The notes under the pieces were generated by a model. That model was not told the origin of the DNA. It saw only the letters and a list, made by a program, of their open reading frames with translations, and did no database searches. From positions 1 to 45,715 of the forward strand of contig JAFVSW010000222.1 of NCBI GenBank assembly GCA_017503545.1: 45,715 nucleotides of DNA, read 5' to 3'. This DNA is from Lentisphaeria bacterium. GTDB lineage: Bacteria > Verrucomicrobiota > Lentisphaeria > Victivallales > UBA1829. A program made the translations under genes and the position numbers. The first letter of the stretch is position 1, and every line of letters starts with the position of its first letter. Below, piece after piece: positions 1-8,195 of this stretch.

Positions 1-291
1 ATTGCCTCCACGATGAATCCAGTTCCTGCGGAACGTCTTCAACGCGGAGGCTGTCATAGAGCAATGTTATTCAATATTCTATTCCCAGGGTTACGCTGCG
101 CTTCACCCTGGGCTGTCTGACTCTTGCCGCCCTTACAGGGCTTGTCTATTGATAAATCCGGGGTTATTCGGACGTTTAGATTTGTGCTTTTTTACGTGTA
201 AAACTGGTCGATTCTACATTCTGTATTTGTTTATCAGGTGTTTTTGTGCATAATTGTGGCACAAACCGTCGAAGAACCTTTTTTTTTACGC
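1..291. repeat. Palindrome-rich stretch, no clear gene
   Basis: I see no convincing gene here. Several perfect hairpins are packed into the first 145 bases: GTTCC/GGAAC at 22-34, enclosed by GCCTCC at 4-9 and GGAGGC at 46-51; an 8-bp stem CCCAGGGT/ACCCTGGG at 84-112; and GCCCT/AGGGC at 129-141. Bases from about 145 to 291 are AT-rich and contain nothing I recognise. Hairpin clusters like this are typical of dispersed REP-like repeats, but only one copy lies in the window, so the repeat nature is inferred. No cobalamin riboswitch is recognisable ahead of the importer operon that follows. Confidence 0.35.
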
Positions 292-319
292 TTGCAAACG
301 GCTTTTTTTATGATATAGT
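292..319 (+). promoter_or_regulatory. Promoter of the importer operon
   Basis: TTGCAA at 292-297 and TATAGT at 314-319, with a 16-nt spacer, lie 20 bases before the first start codon. This is a sigma-70-type arrangement read by eye. Confidence 0.5.
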
Positions 320-339
320 ATGGTAAAAATAATACCGGA

Positions 340-1152
340 ATGAAAATGAAAAAGTTACTCTTGAGTTTGATTTGTTGTTTGTTTGCAGATCTTGCCCTTT
401 ACGGCAATGACCGCATCGTTTCCCTTTCGCCCGCATTGACAGAACTGGTTTGGCATTTGAAACAGGGAGAAACACTCGTCGGCAGAAGTTCCGCTTGTCA
501 ATATCCCAATGATGTCAAACAACTCCCGATCGCAGGAAATTTCGGTCAGCCGCAAGTGGAAAAAGTCTTTTCCCTGAAGCCGACATGGATCATTGCCAAT
601 GATTTTATCAATCCGCAGATGGCACACCGGTTCCGGCAGAATGGGATCAAAGTCGATCTCCGGCAAATACGGGATTTGGAAGATTACTGTTGGTGGGTAC
701 GCAAGATCGGAGAAATGTTATCCTGTCAGAAAGAAGCGGAAAAGGAACTGAAACGGATCGGATTTCTGGAACAGAAATTGAAACAGAAAAAAGCCATGCC
801 GCTGAAAATCCTGTGGGTGGTATCGGATCGACCGTTAATGGTCGCAGGCCCCGGCAGTCTGCCGGATCAGGTCATATCCATGATGAAGATGAACAATGTG
901 GCGAAATCGGTTCCCAATGAATATTTCAAATGTTCCTGGGAATGGATTTTGCGGCATCAACCGGACTGGATCGTATGGTCGATCCCCGGAAAACCGGAAA
1001 AAAATCACAGATTATGGGGTAAATTGAAGGCGGTCCGCAATAACCGTGTGATTATCGGAATCGTGGACGATCCGGTACAATGTCCCGGTCCGCGGTGGCT
1101 GGACTCGATCTTGCGTTTGCGCACAAAACTGGAACAGGGGGAATTACGATGA
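340..1152 (+). CDS. Periplasmic binding protein of a cobalamin/siderophore-type ABC importer (BtuF/FecB-like)
   Basis: This 270-aa protein has an N-terminal signal peptide (basic MKMKK, then a hydrophobic stretch, likely cleaved near residue 22) and a class III periplasmic binding fold. The signature SLSPALTELVWHL after the signal and the later GPGSLPDQVI region are typical of corrinoid, heme or Fe3+-siderophore binders. It would capture the ligand in the periplasm and pass it to the permease encoded next, whose start overlaps its stop by ATGA. No lipobox is evident, as expected for a soluble BtuF type. An in-frame ATG at 346 is better placed after a weak GGAA and may be the true start. The ligand cannot be told from sequence: corrinoid is my first guess because of the BtuF-like length and the absence of siderophore genes. 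Confidence 0.8.
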   Translation: MKMKKLLLSLICCLFADLALYGNDRIVSLSPALTELVWHLKQGETLVGRSSACQYPNDVKQLPIAGNFGQPQVEKVFSLKPTWIIANDFINPQMAHRFRQNGIKVDLRQIRDLEDYCWWVRKIGEMLSCQKEAEKELKRIGFLEQKLKQKKAMPLKILWVVSDRPLMVAGPGSLPDQVISMMKMNNVAKSVPNEYFKCSWEWILRHQPDWIVWSIPGKPEKNHRLWGKLKAVRNNRVIIGIVDDPVQCPGPRWLDSILRLRTKLEQGELR

Positions 1153-2099
1153 AACGGCATTTGACCGGTCTTATTCTTCCATTGATGGCGGTGTTACTCG
1201 CCGGATGTGCCGGGTTGATATTCGGTAAAGCGGAAATCGACTGGGCAAACTGGCAGCAGGATATCATTCTCTCCCTGCGTTTCACCCGTGTGTGCGGCGC
1301 ATTTGTGATTGGTGCGGCACTGGCGATTGCGGGGATGACTTTACAGGGCGTGTTGCGGAATCCATTGGCAGAACCGTTTACGCTTGGAATTTCCGGCGGT
1401 GCAAGCGTGGGTGCGGCATTGACTTTTATCCTTCACATCAACACGTGGGGGATCTACACGATCCCGGTATTCGCATTGACGGGAGCGTTGACGGTACTTG
1501 TTCTGGTTCTGTTCTTCAGTCGGCGTCTGACAACGGAAGATTTGCTTTTGAGCGGAGTGATCGCAGGGACAGTATCTTCCAGTATTTTGGTATACCTTGT
1601 CAGCATTGCAGATAACAGTGAATTGGCTGGCGTGACCTGGTGGCTGCTTGGCGATTTACAGGCAATGGATAACCGTCTGCTGCTGTTTACCGCTGTCATA
1701 CTTTTTGCTGCGTTATTCCTGATCCGCTGTTTTGCAGGGGAATTGAATGCGTTGGCATTGGGAGAGGAACGGGCGTGGATATTAGGTGTATCGCCCCGAA
1801 TTTTCACGGTATTGTTTATCACAACCGCAAGTCTGCTGGCATCGGCGACGGTGGCATTGGCAGGGCTGATTGCTTTTACCGGTTTGATCGTCCCCCATGC
1901 AGTCCGGCGTATTTATGGCTGTGATCATACAAAAATTATTTTTCCCACGGCATTATGGGGCGGCACATTTCTGATGATTTGCGATATTTTATCCCGGATC
2001 GTTCATCCGGTACGGGAATTGCCGGTTGGCGTTCTGACCTCTCTGGTCGGCGGAACGGTTTTTCTTTATCTGATCAAAGTCCGGCGAAAGGGAATGTAA
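1149..2099 (+). CDS. FecCD/BtuC-type ABC importer permease
   Basis: This polytopic membrane protein of about 316 aa has the FecCD hallmark GAALAIAGMTLQGVLRNPLA near residues 57-76 and the coupling-helix region LALGEERAWILGV, followed by GLIAFTGLIVPHAVRR. Members form a dimer of about ten-helix subunits that carries corrinoids, heme or siderophores across the inner membrane. I chose the ATG at 1149, which overlaps the upstream stop (ATGA) and follows a purine-rich GGGGGAA. A longer frame from 1080 lies inside the upstream gene and would add a tail not typical of the family. The ATPase gene starts one base after its stop. Confidence 0.9.
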   Translation: MKRHLTGLILPLMAVLLAGCAGLIFGKAEIDWANWQQDIILSLRFTRVCGAFVIGAALAIAGMTLQGVLRNPLAEPFTLGISGGASVGAALTFILHINTWGIYTIPVFALTGALTVLVLVLFFSRRLTTEDLLLSGVIAGTVSSSILVYLVSIADNSELAGVTWWLLGDLQAMDNRLLLFTAVILFAALFLIRCFAGELNALALGEERAWILGVSPRIFTVLFITTASLLASATVALAGLIAFTGLIVPHAVRRIYGCDHTKIIFPTALWGGTFLMICDILSRIVHPVRELPVGVLTSLVGGTVFLYLIKVRRKGM

Positions 2100-2100
2100 C

Positions 2101-2862
2101 ATGCAAATATCCACACACGCTCTTACATTCGGTTATCCGGAAAAATTATTATTTTCCAATGTAAATATCACATTTTCGCCGGGCAGGATCCATTGGATTG
2201 CCGGTCCGAACGGCAGTGGAAAAAGTACATTTCTGAAATTATTGTGCGGCTATCTGCAACCCGAAAAAGGCGAAATCCGGCTGGATGATCAACCATTGAA
2301 AACAATTCCGCATCGTATCCGCGCGAAACAGATCGGGGTTATGACACAGATTCCGCTGTACACACTGGATTTTACGGTGGAAGAAACGATCCGCACCGGA
2401 TGTCTTTCCATTTTGCCCCGCTTTGCGCCGGTTCCGGAAGAACTGCGGGAACGGATGAGAGAAGGATTGGAATATTTCGGTTTGACACCGTTGCGCACGG
2501 CACCGGTAAACCGTCTTTCCGGCGGAGAACGGCAGAAAACGGCATTGGCATCCATGTATGCACTTGCACCGGAGATTCTGCTGCTGGATGAACCGACATC
2601 GGCTCTGGATCCGGCGGCACGGAATCATACGGTCAACTGGCTGACGGAATATGCAAAAGATCATACGGTGATCGCCGTCACCCACGATTTTGAATTACTT
2701 GGCAGGGCAGCAGGTCAACTTCTGCTGACAGATCCGGCAGGAACCATTCTTGCGGGACAGGCGGAAACGATTCTGACAGCGGAAAATCTGGAACGGATTT
2801 ACGGAACAAAGGCGACAGTGGAATATAAATCAAACGGACAACGCCGGATCAGTTTTGATTAA
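2101..2862 (+). CDS. ABC importer ATPase (BtuD/FecE-like)
   Basis: This 253-aa ATPase energises the importer encoded by the two genes before it. It shows Walker A GPNGSGKST (residues 35-43), a Q-loop in GVMTQIP, the signature LSGGERQ, Walker B ILLLDEPTSALD and the switch histidine in VTHD. Order and spacing are normal for the FecE/BtuD group. The three genes form a compact btuFCD-like operon from the promoter at 292-319. Its stop codon overlaps by 4 bp with the stop of the convergent Maf gene. No TonB-dependent outer-membrane receptor lies in the window, although TonB/ExbBD genes lie about 4 kb away. Confidence 0.92.
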   Translation: MQISTHALTFGYPEKLLFSNVNITFSPGRIHWIAGPNGSGKSTFLKLLCGYLQPEKGEIRLDDQPLKTIPHRIRAKQIGVMTQIPLYTLDFTVEETIRTGCLSILPRFAPVPEELRERMREGLEYFGLTPLRTAPVNRLSGGERQKTALASMYALAPEILLLDEPTSALDPAARNHTVNWLTEYAKDHTVIAVTHDFELLGRAAGQLLLTDPAGTILAGQAETILTAENLERIYGTKATVEYKSNGQRRISFD

Positions 2863-3440
2863 ACAAGATTTTTCAATGCTTCGACCACCCGTTCCACAGG
2901 CAGTCCAACGATATTGGGAATAGACCCTTTCACAGATTGCACAAGCATATCGCCGTGTTCCTGAATGGCATATGCCCCCGCTTTATCCAGAACATGGACT
3001 TTCTGCATATAGTCCCGGATCGTCTCCAATCCATAAGGCTTGAATGTGACCGTACTGACATCGGTAAACAGGATCCGGATCTTATGTTTACGGGAAAGAA
3101 TACTGACGCCTGTGACGGTTTCATGCGTCTGCCCGGAAAGAGAAGTCAGAATCTCTTCTGCCTGGGCAACCGATTGCGGTTTACCAATGGTGGAATCACG
3201 GAATTCGATCACGGTATCCGCCCCGATCACGACGGAATCGGGGTATAATTGCGCCACTGCATCGGCTTTCATTTCGCTGTTCTGCAAGGCAATGGAATGT
3301 AAATAAATGGATTTTGCATCCAATTCTTCCACATCGGGAGCCGGAATGACACGGAAATCTGTGATTCCGGCAGAACGCAACAATTCCGCACGCCGCGGAG
3401 AGGCAGAAGCCAAAATCAAATCAAATGGAAAAGATGACAT
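2859..3440 (-). CDS. maf: Maf-family nucleotide pyrophosphatase
   Basis: This 193-aa protein begins LILASASPRRAELL, the Maf hallmark, and has the conserved acidic GADTVIEF segment near residue 80. Maf proteins hydrolyse non-canonical or modified nucleoside triphosphates (dTTP/UTP or m7GTP classes) in the cytoplasm and influence septation. The subclass cannot be assigned by eye. The open frame extends upstream, but the ATG at 3440 has a GGAGG about 8 nt before it and gives the normal family length. It is the last gene of the kinase operon, 17 bp after the heptose kinase gene. Confidence 0.9.
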   Translation of the reverse strand: MSSFPFDLILASASPRRAELLRSAGITDFRVIPAPDVEELDAKSIYLHSIALQNSEMKADAVAQLYPDSVVIGADTVIEFRDSTIGKPQSVAQAEEILTSLSGQTHETVTGVSILSRKHKIRILFTDVSTVTFKPYGLETIRDYMQKVHVLDKAGAYAIQEHGDMLVQSVKGSIPNIVGLPVERVVEALKNLV

Positions 3441-3457
3441 TGAAACATTCCTCCATC

Positions 3458-4465
3458 TCAGAAGGACTGGAAGATTTCCTGTTTGTTTGTGGTGGCAGTA
3501 CCACGTTTGCCGACAACGATCCCGGCAGCATGATTGGCAATCTGTGCCGCTTCCGTTTCCGTTGCACCGGCAGCACGGCAAAGCGTATAAGTTGCAATCA
3601 CCGTATCACCGGCACCGGACACATCAAACACTTCTTTCGCAATCGTGGGGATCGCCAGCAATTCCTGATTTTTCCGGAAAAGAGCCATGCCCTGATGACC
3701 GAGTGTGATCAGAAGGGAATCCGGATTCCAACTTTCCAATACCCGGCTGGCAACCAGTTTGAGACTTTCATCTTTTTCCACATCTTTCGGATCGGAACAA
3801 TATACCCCGGCAAGCCCGAATGCTTCCATCCGGTTCGGTGTCATAAGGGAAAGATTACGGATCTGCATGGCATGTCCCGGGTGCGGATCAAGAGAAGTAA
3901 AAATTCCTTCTGCCCGGGCGGCATCCGCAATACTCTGGAGCATATCTTTCTGGAGCAAACCTTTTGCATAATCTTCAAAAATCAAGGCATCAAATTGATG
4001 GTTGCGGATCCCATTGAGAATGAGTTCCGACATCTGTTCCAGCACACTACCGGTGATCGCATGTGTATCTTCCACATCCATACGGACCACCTGCTGACCG
4101 GAAACGATCACGCGCTGTTTGATCGTGGTACGTCTGCTGGAGTCGATCAGAACGCCTTTGATGGCAATGTGATCATCACAAAGAGCCTGTTTAAGCTGCT
4201 GACCATACACATCATCGCCCACAACACCGAACGCACTGACCTGACATTCCGGAGCCAGGCTCATCAGATTGTGCATTACGTTTGCAGCGCCGCCCAACCG
4301 TGTTTCCTGCTTGCGGACTTGCAAAACAGGGACCGGAGCTTCCTGAGAAAGTCGGTTAGCCGGACCGCTGATATAGATATCAAGCATCAAATCGCCGAGG
4401 ACCGCAATACGGGTACGGTTCATGGCATCAAAAATACAAGAGAGACGATTTTGTGAGATAGTCAT
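3458..4465 (-). CDS. D-glycero-beta-D-manno-heptose-7-phosphate kinase (HldE kinase domain type, RfaE1)
   Basis: This 335-aa PfkB-family kinase has VLGDLMLDIYISG near the N-terminus, the substrate-binding RLGGAANV motif, and the anion-hole/catalytic motif DVSGAGDT near the C-terminus. RfaE1 phosphorylates heptose-7-phosphate at C1 on the way to ADP-heptose for LPS core. The protein ends shortly after the kinase domain. The adenylyltransferase half found in bifunctional HldE is absent, so a separate RfaE2/HldC must exist elsewhere. I start at 4465; an in-frame ATG at 4501 would overlap the upstream gene by 29 bases and has no better ribosome site. A generic PfkB sugar kinase is the alternative, but the early motif string favours RfaE1. 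Confidence 0.85.
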   Translation of the reverse strand: MTISQNRLSCIFDAMNRTRIAVLGDLMLDIYISGPANRLSQEAPVPVLQVRKQETRLGGAANVMHNLMSLAPECQVSAFGVVGDDVYGQQLKQALCDDHIAIKGVLIDSSRRTTIKQRVIVSGQQVVRMDVEDTHAITGSVLEQMSELILNGIRNHQFDALIFEDYAKGLLQKDMLQSIADAARAEGIFTSLDPHPGHAMQIRNLSLMTPNRMEAFGLAGVYCSDPKDVEKDESLKLVASRVLESWNPDSLLITLGHQGMALFRKNQELLAIPTIAKEVFDVSGAGDTVIATYTLCRAAGATETEAAQIANHAAGIVVGKRGTATTNKQEIFQSF

Positions 4466-4472
4466 ATACAAC

Positions 4473-4967
4473 TCATTTCTTTTTTTCAGCGACCAAATCA
4501 TTCACAACAGCGTTGACCAATTTTTTCTGATCGACTTTTTCCTGCCGCAAATGGAATCTTGGTTTCTTCGCTTTCCAACGCGCCATGTAGCCGTCATAAT
4601 GACTGAATATACGTTTAATTTCAAATATTTGCTTATCATTCATCTCATCCTGATTTTCGGTAACATAAATGATAAGCTGATCCATTGCCCCGCGTACAAG
4701 ATCCACTTCCCCGCGCATAAGTTTATCATTCGGGCGGTAATTCCGCATTTTTGCGCGGAAATGATCTACCTGTTTGATCACTTTATCTTTTTCCACATGA
4801 AATTCATAAATATTGCGTTTCTGCAGCTGAACCGGTACAACAAGTGTAAGATACAGCTGCGCAAGAGCCATCAGTACAAGCATAGTCACTGCGGTACCGG
4901 TGATAAAATCGCGCTTGCGCTTGCAGGAATAACGGGCAATGATTTCTTTGGAAGGCATGGGGGGCAT
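4473..4967 (-). CDS. Small single-pass membrane protein of unknown function
   Basis: This protein of about 164 aa is unrecognised. It has a short basic cytoplasmic N-terminus (SKEIIARYSCKRKRD), one strong membrane helix (FITGTAVTMLVLMALAQLYL), then about 120 charged, helix-forming residues, probably periplasmic, ending in a run of Lys/Glu. It sits between the ROK kinase gene (10 bp upstream) and the heptose kinase gene (7 bp downstream), so it is co-transcribed. Position suggests a role linked to envelope or sugar metabolism, but nothing in the sequence proves one. The start at 4967 follows AAGGA closely; an ATG at 4958 is possible. Confidence 0.65.
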   Translation of the reverse strand: MPPMPSKEIIARYSCKRKRDFITGTAVTMLVLMALAQLYLTLVVPVQLQKRNIYEFHVEKDKVIKQVDHFRAKMRNYRPNDKLMRGEVDLVRGAMDQLIIYVTENQDEMNDKQIFEIKRIFSHYDGYMARWKAKKPRFHLRQEKVDQKKLVNAVVNDLVAEKKK

Positions 4968-4977
4968 CGATCCTTGC

Positions 4978-5973
4978 TTATTTGCTCCAGGGCAATGTCC
5001 ATTCGCCCCGTTCATACAGGGAGTAAAGAGCAACTGCAATACCGGAATATTCCCCGGCTTTGCTGCCCAATTTGCTCGGGACGATATCGCACTGCATCTG
5101 CGGCCAGGAATATTTGGTGATCCGTTCCATCAACGGTTTCATAAAGAGATCACCGCAATGTACCGCAATGGTACCGAGTGCAATCACGGACGGATTGAAA
5201 ATATTCATCAACGCGCCCATTGCCTGCGCATTGCGTTCCATCATTTCATCCCATACGGAAACGGCAAAGGCATCGCCTTCGCGTACTGCGATTTCCAATG
5301 CACGCATATCAATGGCTTCCGCATTGCCGCCTGCTGCTTTCACAATAGCGGAATCCGGCTGATCTGCCAATTGTTTCCGCAATCTCTGAGCAATCGCCAA
5401 ACCGCCGCAGAAGGCTTCATAGTCACCTTTCTGACCGCAATTGCAAACCGGTCCGGTGGGGTCGATCACCATGTGTCCGACTTCCCCGGCATAGTTGTTT
5501 CTGCCGCGGAGCATACGGCCGGATGTAATGATTCCGCCGCCGATTCCGGTACTCATGGTCAGATAAATCATATCATCCACGCCCTGACCGGCACCGAAGA
5601 GCCATTCTGCAAGACCGGCGGCGTTGGCATCGTTATCGAAAAATCCGGGGACGCCGAATTCTTTGGCAAGATAGTCGCGGATGGGTACATCTTTCCAGCG
5701 GGGCATGTTATGGGGTGCCTGAATCATCCCGGCTTTCCAATCCATGGGAGAGGGAGAACCGATCCCCAATGCTTTCAACGCACCGGGCTGGATATTCTGT
5801 TCTGCCAGCAATTTTTTACCGGCGGCAACAAGTTCGGGGAGAACATCTTTCGGGTCGCGGTCCCGATTATCGACACGGGCGGAAGCCAAAATAGTTCCAT
5901 CACTCAAAGCGAGACATACGGCGATTTTGGTACCGCCGATATCGAATCCCAACACAGGAAAAGTTTCATTCAT
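4978..5973 (-). CDS. ROK-family sugar kinase (glucokinase-like)
   Basis: This 331-aa cytoplasmic ROK kinase has the phosphate-binding DIGGTK at residues 11-16, the catalytic Asp in FFDNDANAAG (D115), TGIGGGII, and GEVGH with zinc-ligand His167. ROK proteins phosphorylate glucose, fructose, N-acetylmannosamine or related sugars. The usual zinc motif CxCGxxGCxE reads CNCGQKGDYE here (177-186): the third cysteine is replaced by Asp184, although another Cys follows at 189. Glucokinase is the most likely activity but the sugar is not settled. The start is preceded by GGAG at good spacing. It is the first gene of a four-gene operon running to maf. Confidence 0.85.
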   Translation of the reverse strand: MNETFPVLGFDIGGTKIAVCLALSDGTILASARVDNRDRDPKDVLPELVAAGKKLLAEQNIQPGALKALGIGSPSPMDWKAGMIQAPHNMPRWKDVPIRDYLAKEFGVPGFFDNDANAAGLAEWLFGAGQGVDDMIYLTMSTGIGGGIITSGRMLRGRNNYAGEVGHMVIDPTGPVCNCGQKGDYEAFCGGLAIAQRLRKQLADQPDSAIVKAAGGNAEAIDMRALEIAVREGDAFAVSVWDEMMERNAQAMGALMNIFNPSVIALGTIAVHCGDLFMKPLMERITKYSWPQMQCDIVPSKLGSKAGEYSGIAVALYSLYERGEWTLPWSK

Positions 5974-6011
5974 GATTACTACTCCAAAATAAATTTTTAA
6001 TATTTTTTTAA

Positions 6012-6040
6012 AATATACATTGAAAAATGGAGAAACGCAA
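6012..6040 (-). promoter_or_regulatory. Promoter of the ROK kinase-maf operon
   Basis: On the minus strand, TTGCGT (6040-6035) and TATATT (6017-6012) are separated by exactly 17 nt, about 40 bases ahead of the kinase start codon. Confidence 0.55.
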
Positions 6041-6125
6041 GTATTTTTTGAAGAAACATAGATTTTTTTTTTGAAAAAATAATCCGGATTGCATGTTTTC
6101 CGGAAAAAACAGAAGGTTTTTTAGA

Positions 6126-6866
6126 ATGTACGGGTTAGATTTTATGCCGGTTTTAGCGCAAAGCGCAATGAGTTATGCGTTCTCTAATTCTGATTTGATG
6201 GGACAGACGATCTGCGTAGTCCTCTTTTTCTTCTCCATCGCAGTCTGGGTCGTCATGCTGGAAAAAATTATTACTCTCAAAAATGTAAAGAAAGATACCA
6301 ATCATTTTGCCGCCGCTTTCGCCCGCCGGCGCGATCCCCTCCAATTGAAAGATCAGGCGGATCAGGATAACAGCCCCGCCGCCCGCGTATTTCAGGCGGC
6401 ATGTGACCGGATCGAAGCATTTCACCTGCGGGAACAGCCCGGCGGACCGCGCCGCGCATTGAGCGATGATGAAATCCAAATCGTAAAAGCCACCATGAGC
6501 CAATGCGTGGAAGAACAGATCCTGCTCCTGGAAAAACGCATGATGTTCCTGGCAACAGCCGTCAGTGCCAGTCCGTTCCTCGGATTGTTCGGTACAGTCT
6601 GGGGGATCACTCTGGCATTTACCAATCTTGCCATTCAGGGCCGTGCGGATATTCAAACATTGGCACCCGGGGTCTCCGGAGCGTTGCTGACAACGGTCAT
6701 TGCTCTGTTTGTTGCCATTCCGTCTCTGGTTGGATACAATATCATTGCGAACAGCATCAAAGATATTACGGTCCGGCTGGATAATTTTTCTGAAAATGTA
6801 GCAGCCAGATTGAAGATCGAACAGATGGAAAGCATTCAGGCATACGAAAAACGGAACCGGGAATAA
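6126..6866 (+). CDS. exbB: ExbB/TolQ proton-channel protein
   Basis: This 246-aa inner-membrane protein of the MotA/TolQ/ExbB family has three predicted membrane helices: one near residues 25-50, then two after a long cytoplasmic loop. The conserved LGLFGTVWGI and LLTTVIALFVAIPSLVGYN segments carry the Thr residues lining the proton path. With ExbD it uses the proton motive force to drive TonB. The ATG at 6126 has AGAAGG about 9 nt upstream, whereas an earlier in-frame ATG (6093) lacks one. ExbD follows after 6 bp and TonB overlaps ExbD, so this is a complete energy-transduction operon. Confidence 0.92.
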   Translation: MYGLDFMPVLAQSAMSYAFSNSDLMGQTICVVLFFFSIAVWVVMLEKIITLKNVKKDTNHFAAAFARRRDPLQLKDQADQDNSPAARVFQAACDRIEAFHLREQPGGPRRALSDDEIQIVKATMSQCVEEQILLLEKRMMFLATAVSASPFLGLFGTVWGITLAFTNLAIQGRADIQTLAPGVSGALLTTVIALFVAIPSLVGYNIIANSIKDITVRLDNFSENVAARLKIEQMESIQAYEKRNRE

Positions 6867-6872
6867 GTAATC

Positions 6873-7280
6873 ATGGCAAGACGTAATTTCCCGAGATCCA
6901 CATTCGATTCCATCAACGTGACACCGTTGATTGATACCCTGTTCTTTCTGCTGATCATTTTTATGGTCACTGCTCCATTGCTGGAATATACGGTGGAAGT
7001 CTCTCCCCCGCAAATGAATGCGGACCCCATGAAGCCGGATGAAGATTCCAAAATCGTCAATGTCAAAGCAAATGGCGATATCATTTTTGAACGCCGGGTC
7101 GTCACCGGACAGGAACTGGTACGTCTGCTTGCGGAAATCCCCAAAACCGGGAATCCAAAACCCGTTTTCCTCCGCGCAGATGGTGACCTCAAATTCAAAA
7201 ATGTCATTCATGTGATGAAATTGATCCGGGAAGGCGGATATCCTAACGTATTGTTCGTGACGGAGGAAGAACCGAAATGA
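6873..7280 (+). CDS. exbD: ExbD/TolR energy-transduction protein
   Basis: This 135-aa protein has a short cytoplasmic N-terminus, a single membrane helix INVTPLIDTLFFLLIIFMVT and a periplasmic domain. The transmembrane Asp (D21), which is essential for proton relay in ExbD/TolR, is present. This contrasts with the second ExbD-like gene at 36773. It sits between exbB and tonB, and its stop codon overlaps the tonB start (ATGATG). Confidence 0.93.
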   Translation: MARRNFPRSTFDSINVTPLIDTLFFLLIIFMVTAPLLEYTVEVSPPQMNADPMKPDEDSKIVNVKANGDIIFERRVVTGQELVRLLAEIPKTGNPKPVFLRADGDLKFKNVIHVMKLIREGGYPNVLFVTEEEPK

Positions 7281-8185
7281 TGCCGCAATTTTCGCCCGGT
7301 GAACTCGCCGCAAGCGGGCGTGACCCATACGAAAACTCTGGACGTTTTACCAGGATTGCAATTTTTGTTGTTATCCTGCACATCGCGCTGTTTGTCGTCC
7401 CCTGGATTTGGTTCACCTTTTTGAAACCGCAGGAAAATAAGGTATTCGTCATGCGCGCCGCTCTTGCCGAAATGCCCAAAGGCAATTCTCCGGAAGTTCC
7501 ACCGGCAATTCCCGGGAAGAAACCAGTTCCGGACCTTCCGGAGATCCCGGAGATCCCGGAGATTCCGGCGCAAAAACTCCCGGAACTTCCGGAAAAACCG
7601 CGTCCGGTGCCGCCGAAACAAAAACCGGCAGTAAAACCAAAACCCATTCCCGCACCAAAGAAAACGCCGGTAAAACCAAAAACAAAACCGGAGAAAAAGA
7701 AAAAATATCTTTCTGCGGAAGATATCCGGAAATCCATTCCGAAACAAAGAAATAATCCGCAGAGCAGAGAGTCCGCAAGACAACGGCAGCGTGCGGAAAA
7801 AGAAGCCGCACGGATTGCTGCGGAACGACGCCGGATACTGGACGAAACGGCAAAAACCCTGGAGAAAAAATTCGGGTCTCCTGCTGGAGGGCAGAAAGGT
7901 GTTCCTGCGACAAAAGAATTCTACGGTTATCTTGACCGATTGACCGCCATGCTGTATCAGCAATGGAATCAGCCGACAAGTACAGCATTGAAAAAACGCG
8001 GTATTTTTGTACTTGTCACCTTGCAAATTGCGGCAGACGGAACAGTGCAGACAAAAAATTTCAAACCGTCAGGCAATGCCATTATGGATCAATCAGTACA
8101 ACAATTATTGCAAAAATTACGTGCCGTTCCGCCGCCGCCCGGTGGTCAAATGACGATTCCGGTAAAATTGGTCGTAAGTGAATAA
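7277..8185 (+). CDS. tonB: TonB-family energy transducer
   Basis: This 302-aa protein has a cytoplasmic tail, one membrane anchor near residues 27-47 (IAIFVVILHIALFVVPWIWF) and a long Pro/Lys-rich periplasmic spacer of about 75-140 that includes PEIPEIPEIP. A charged Arg/Lys/Ala helix follows, then a TonB/TolA C-terminal domain of about 90 residues (GIFVLVTLQIAADGTVQTKN and a final TIPVKLVVSE strand). It would span the periplasm and energise outer-membrane receptors. The charged helix makes a TolA-like function possible, but no tolB or pal is adjacent. The DNA of the spacer carries three near-perfect 9-bp repeats (ggagatccc type) around 7541-7567. Confidence 0.88.
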   Translation: MMPQFSPGELAASGRDPYENSGRFTRIAIFVVILHIALFVVPWIWFTFLKPQENKVFVMRAALAEMPKGNSPEVPPAIPGKKPVPDLPEIPEIPEIPAQKLPELPEKPRPVPPKQKPAVKPKPIPAPKKTPVKPKTKPEKKKKYLSAEDIRKSIPKQRNNPQSRESARQRQRAEKEAARIAAERRRILDETAKTLEKKFGSPAGGQKGVPATKEFYGYLDRLTAMLYQQWNQPTSTALKKRGIFVLVTLQIAADGTVQTKNFKPSGNAIMDQSVQQLLQKLRAVPPPPGGQMTIPVKLVVSE

Positions 8186-8195
8186 AGGACAGATC

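Noticed and set aside
1-339. A cobalamin riboswitch before the BtuFCD-like operon
   Set aside because: I found no B12-box-like conserved core; the region holds simple palindromes and a promoter only.
3425-4456. A 343-codon plus-strand frame opposite the heptose kinase
   Set aside because: It is fully antisense to a PfkB kinase with all motifs; its residues are rich in Phe/His/Ile as expected for a shadow.
4939-6000. A 353-codon plus-strand frame opposite the ROK kinase
   Set aside because: It is antisense to a clear ROK protein and has no motif or ribosome site.
6153-7328. A 391-codon minus-strand frame opposite exbB and exbD
   Set aside because: It spans two convincing genes on the other strand and shows Cys/His/Phe-rich shadow composition.
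7541-7567. Tandem 9-bp repeats as a possible phase-variable tract
   Set aside because: Only three units are present and they keep frame in the Pro-rich TonB spacer, where such repeats are normal.
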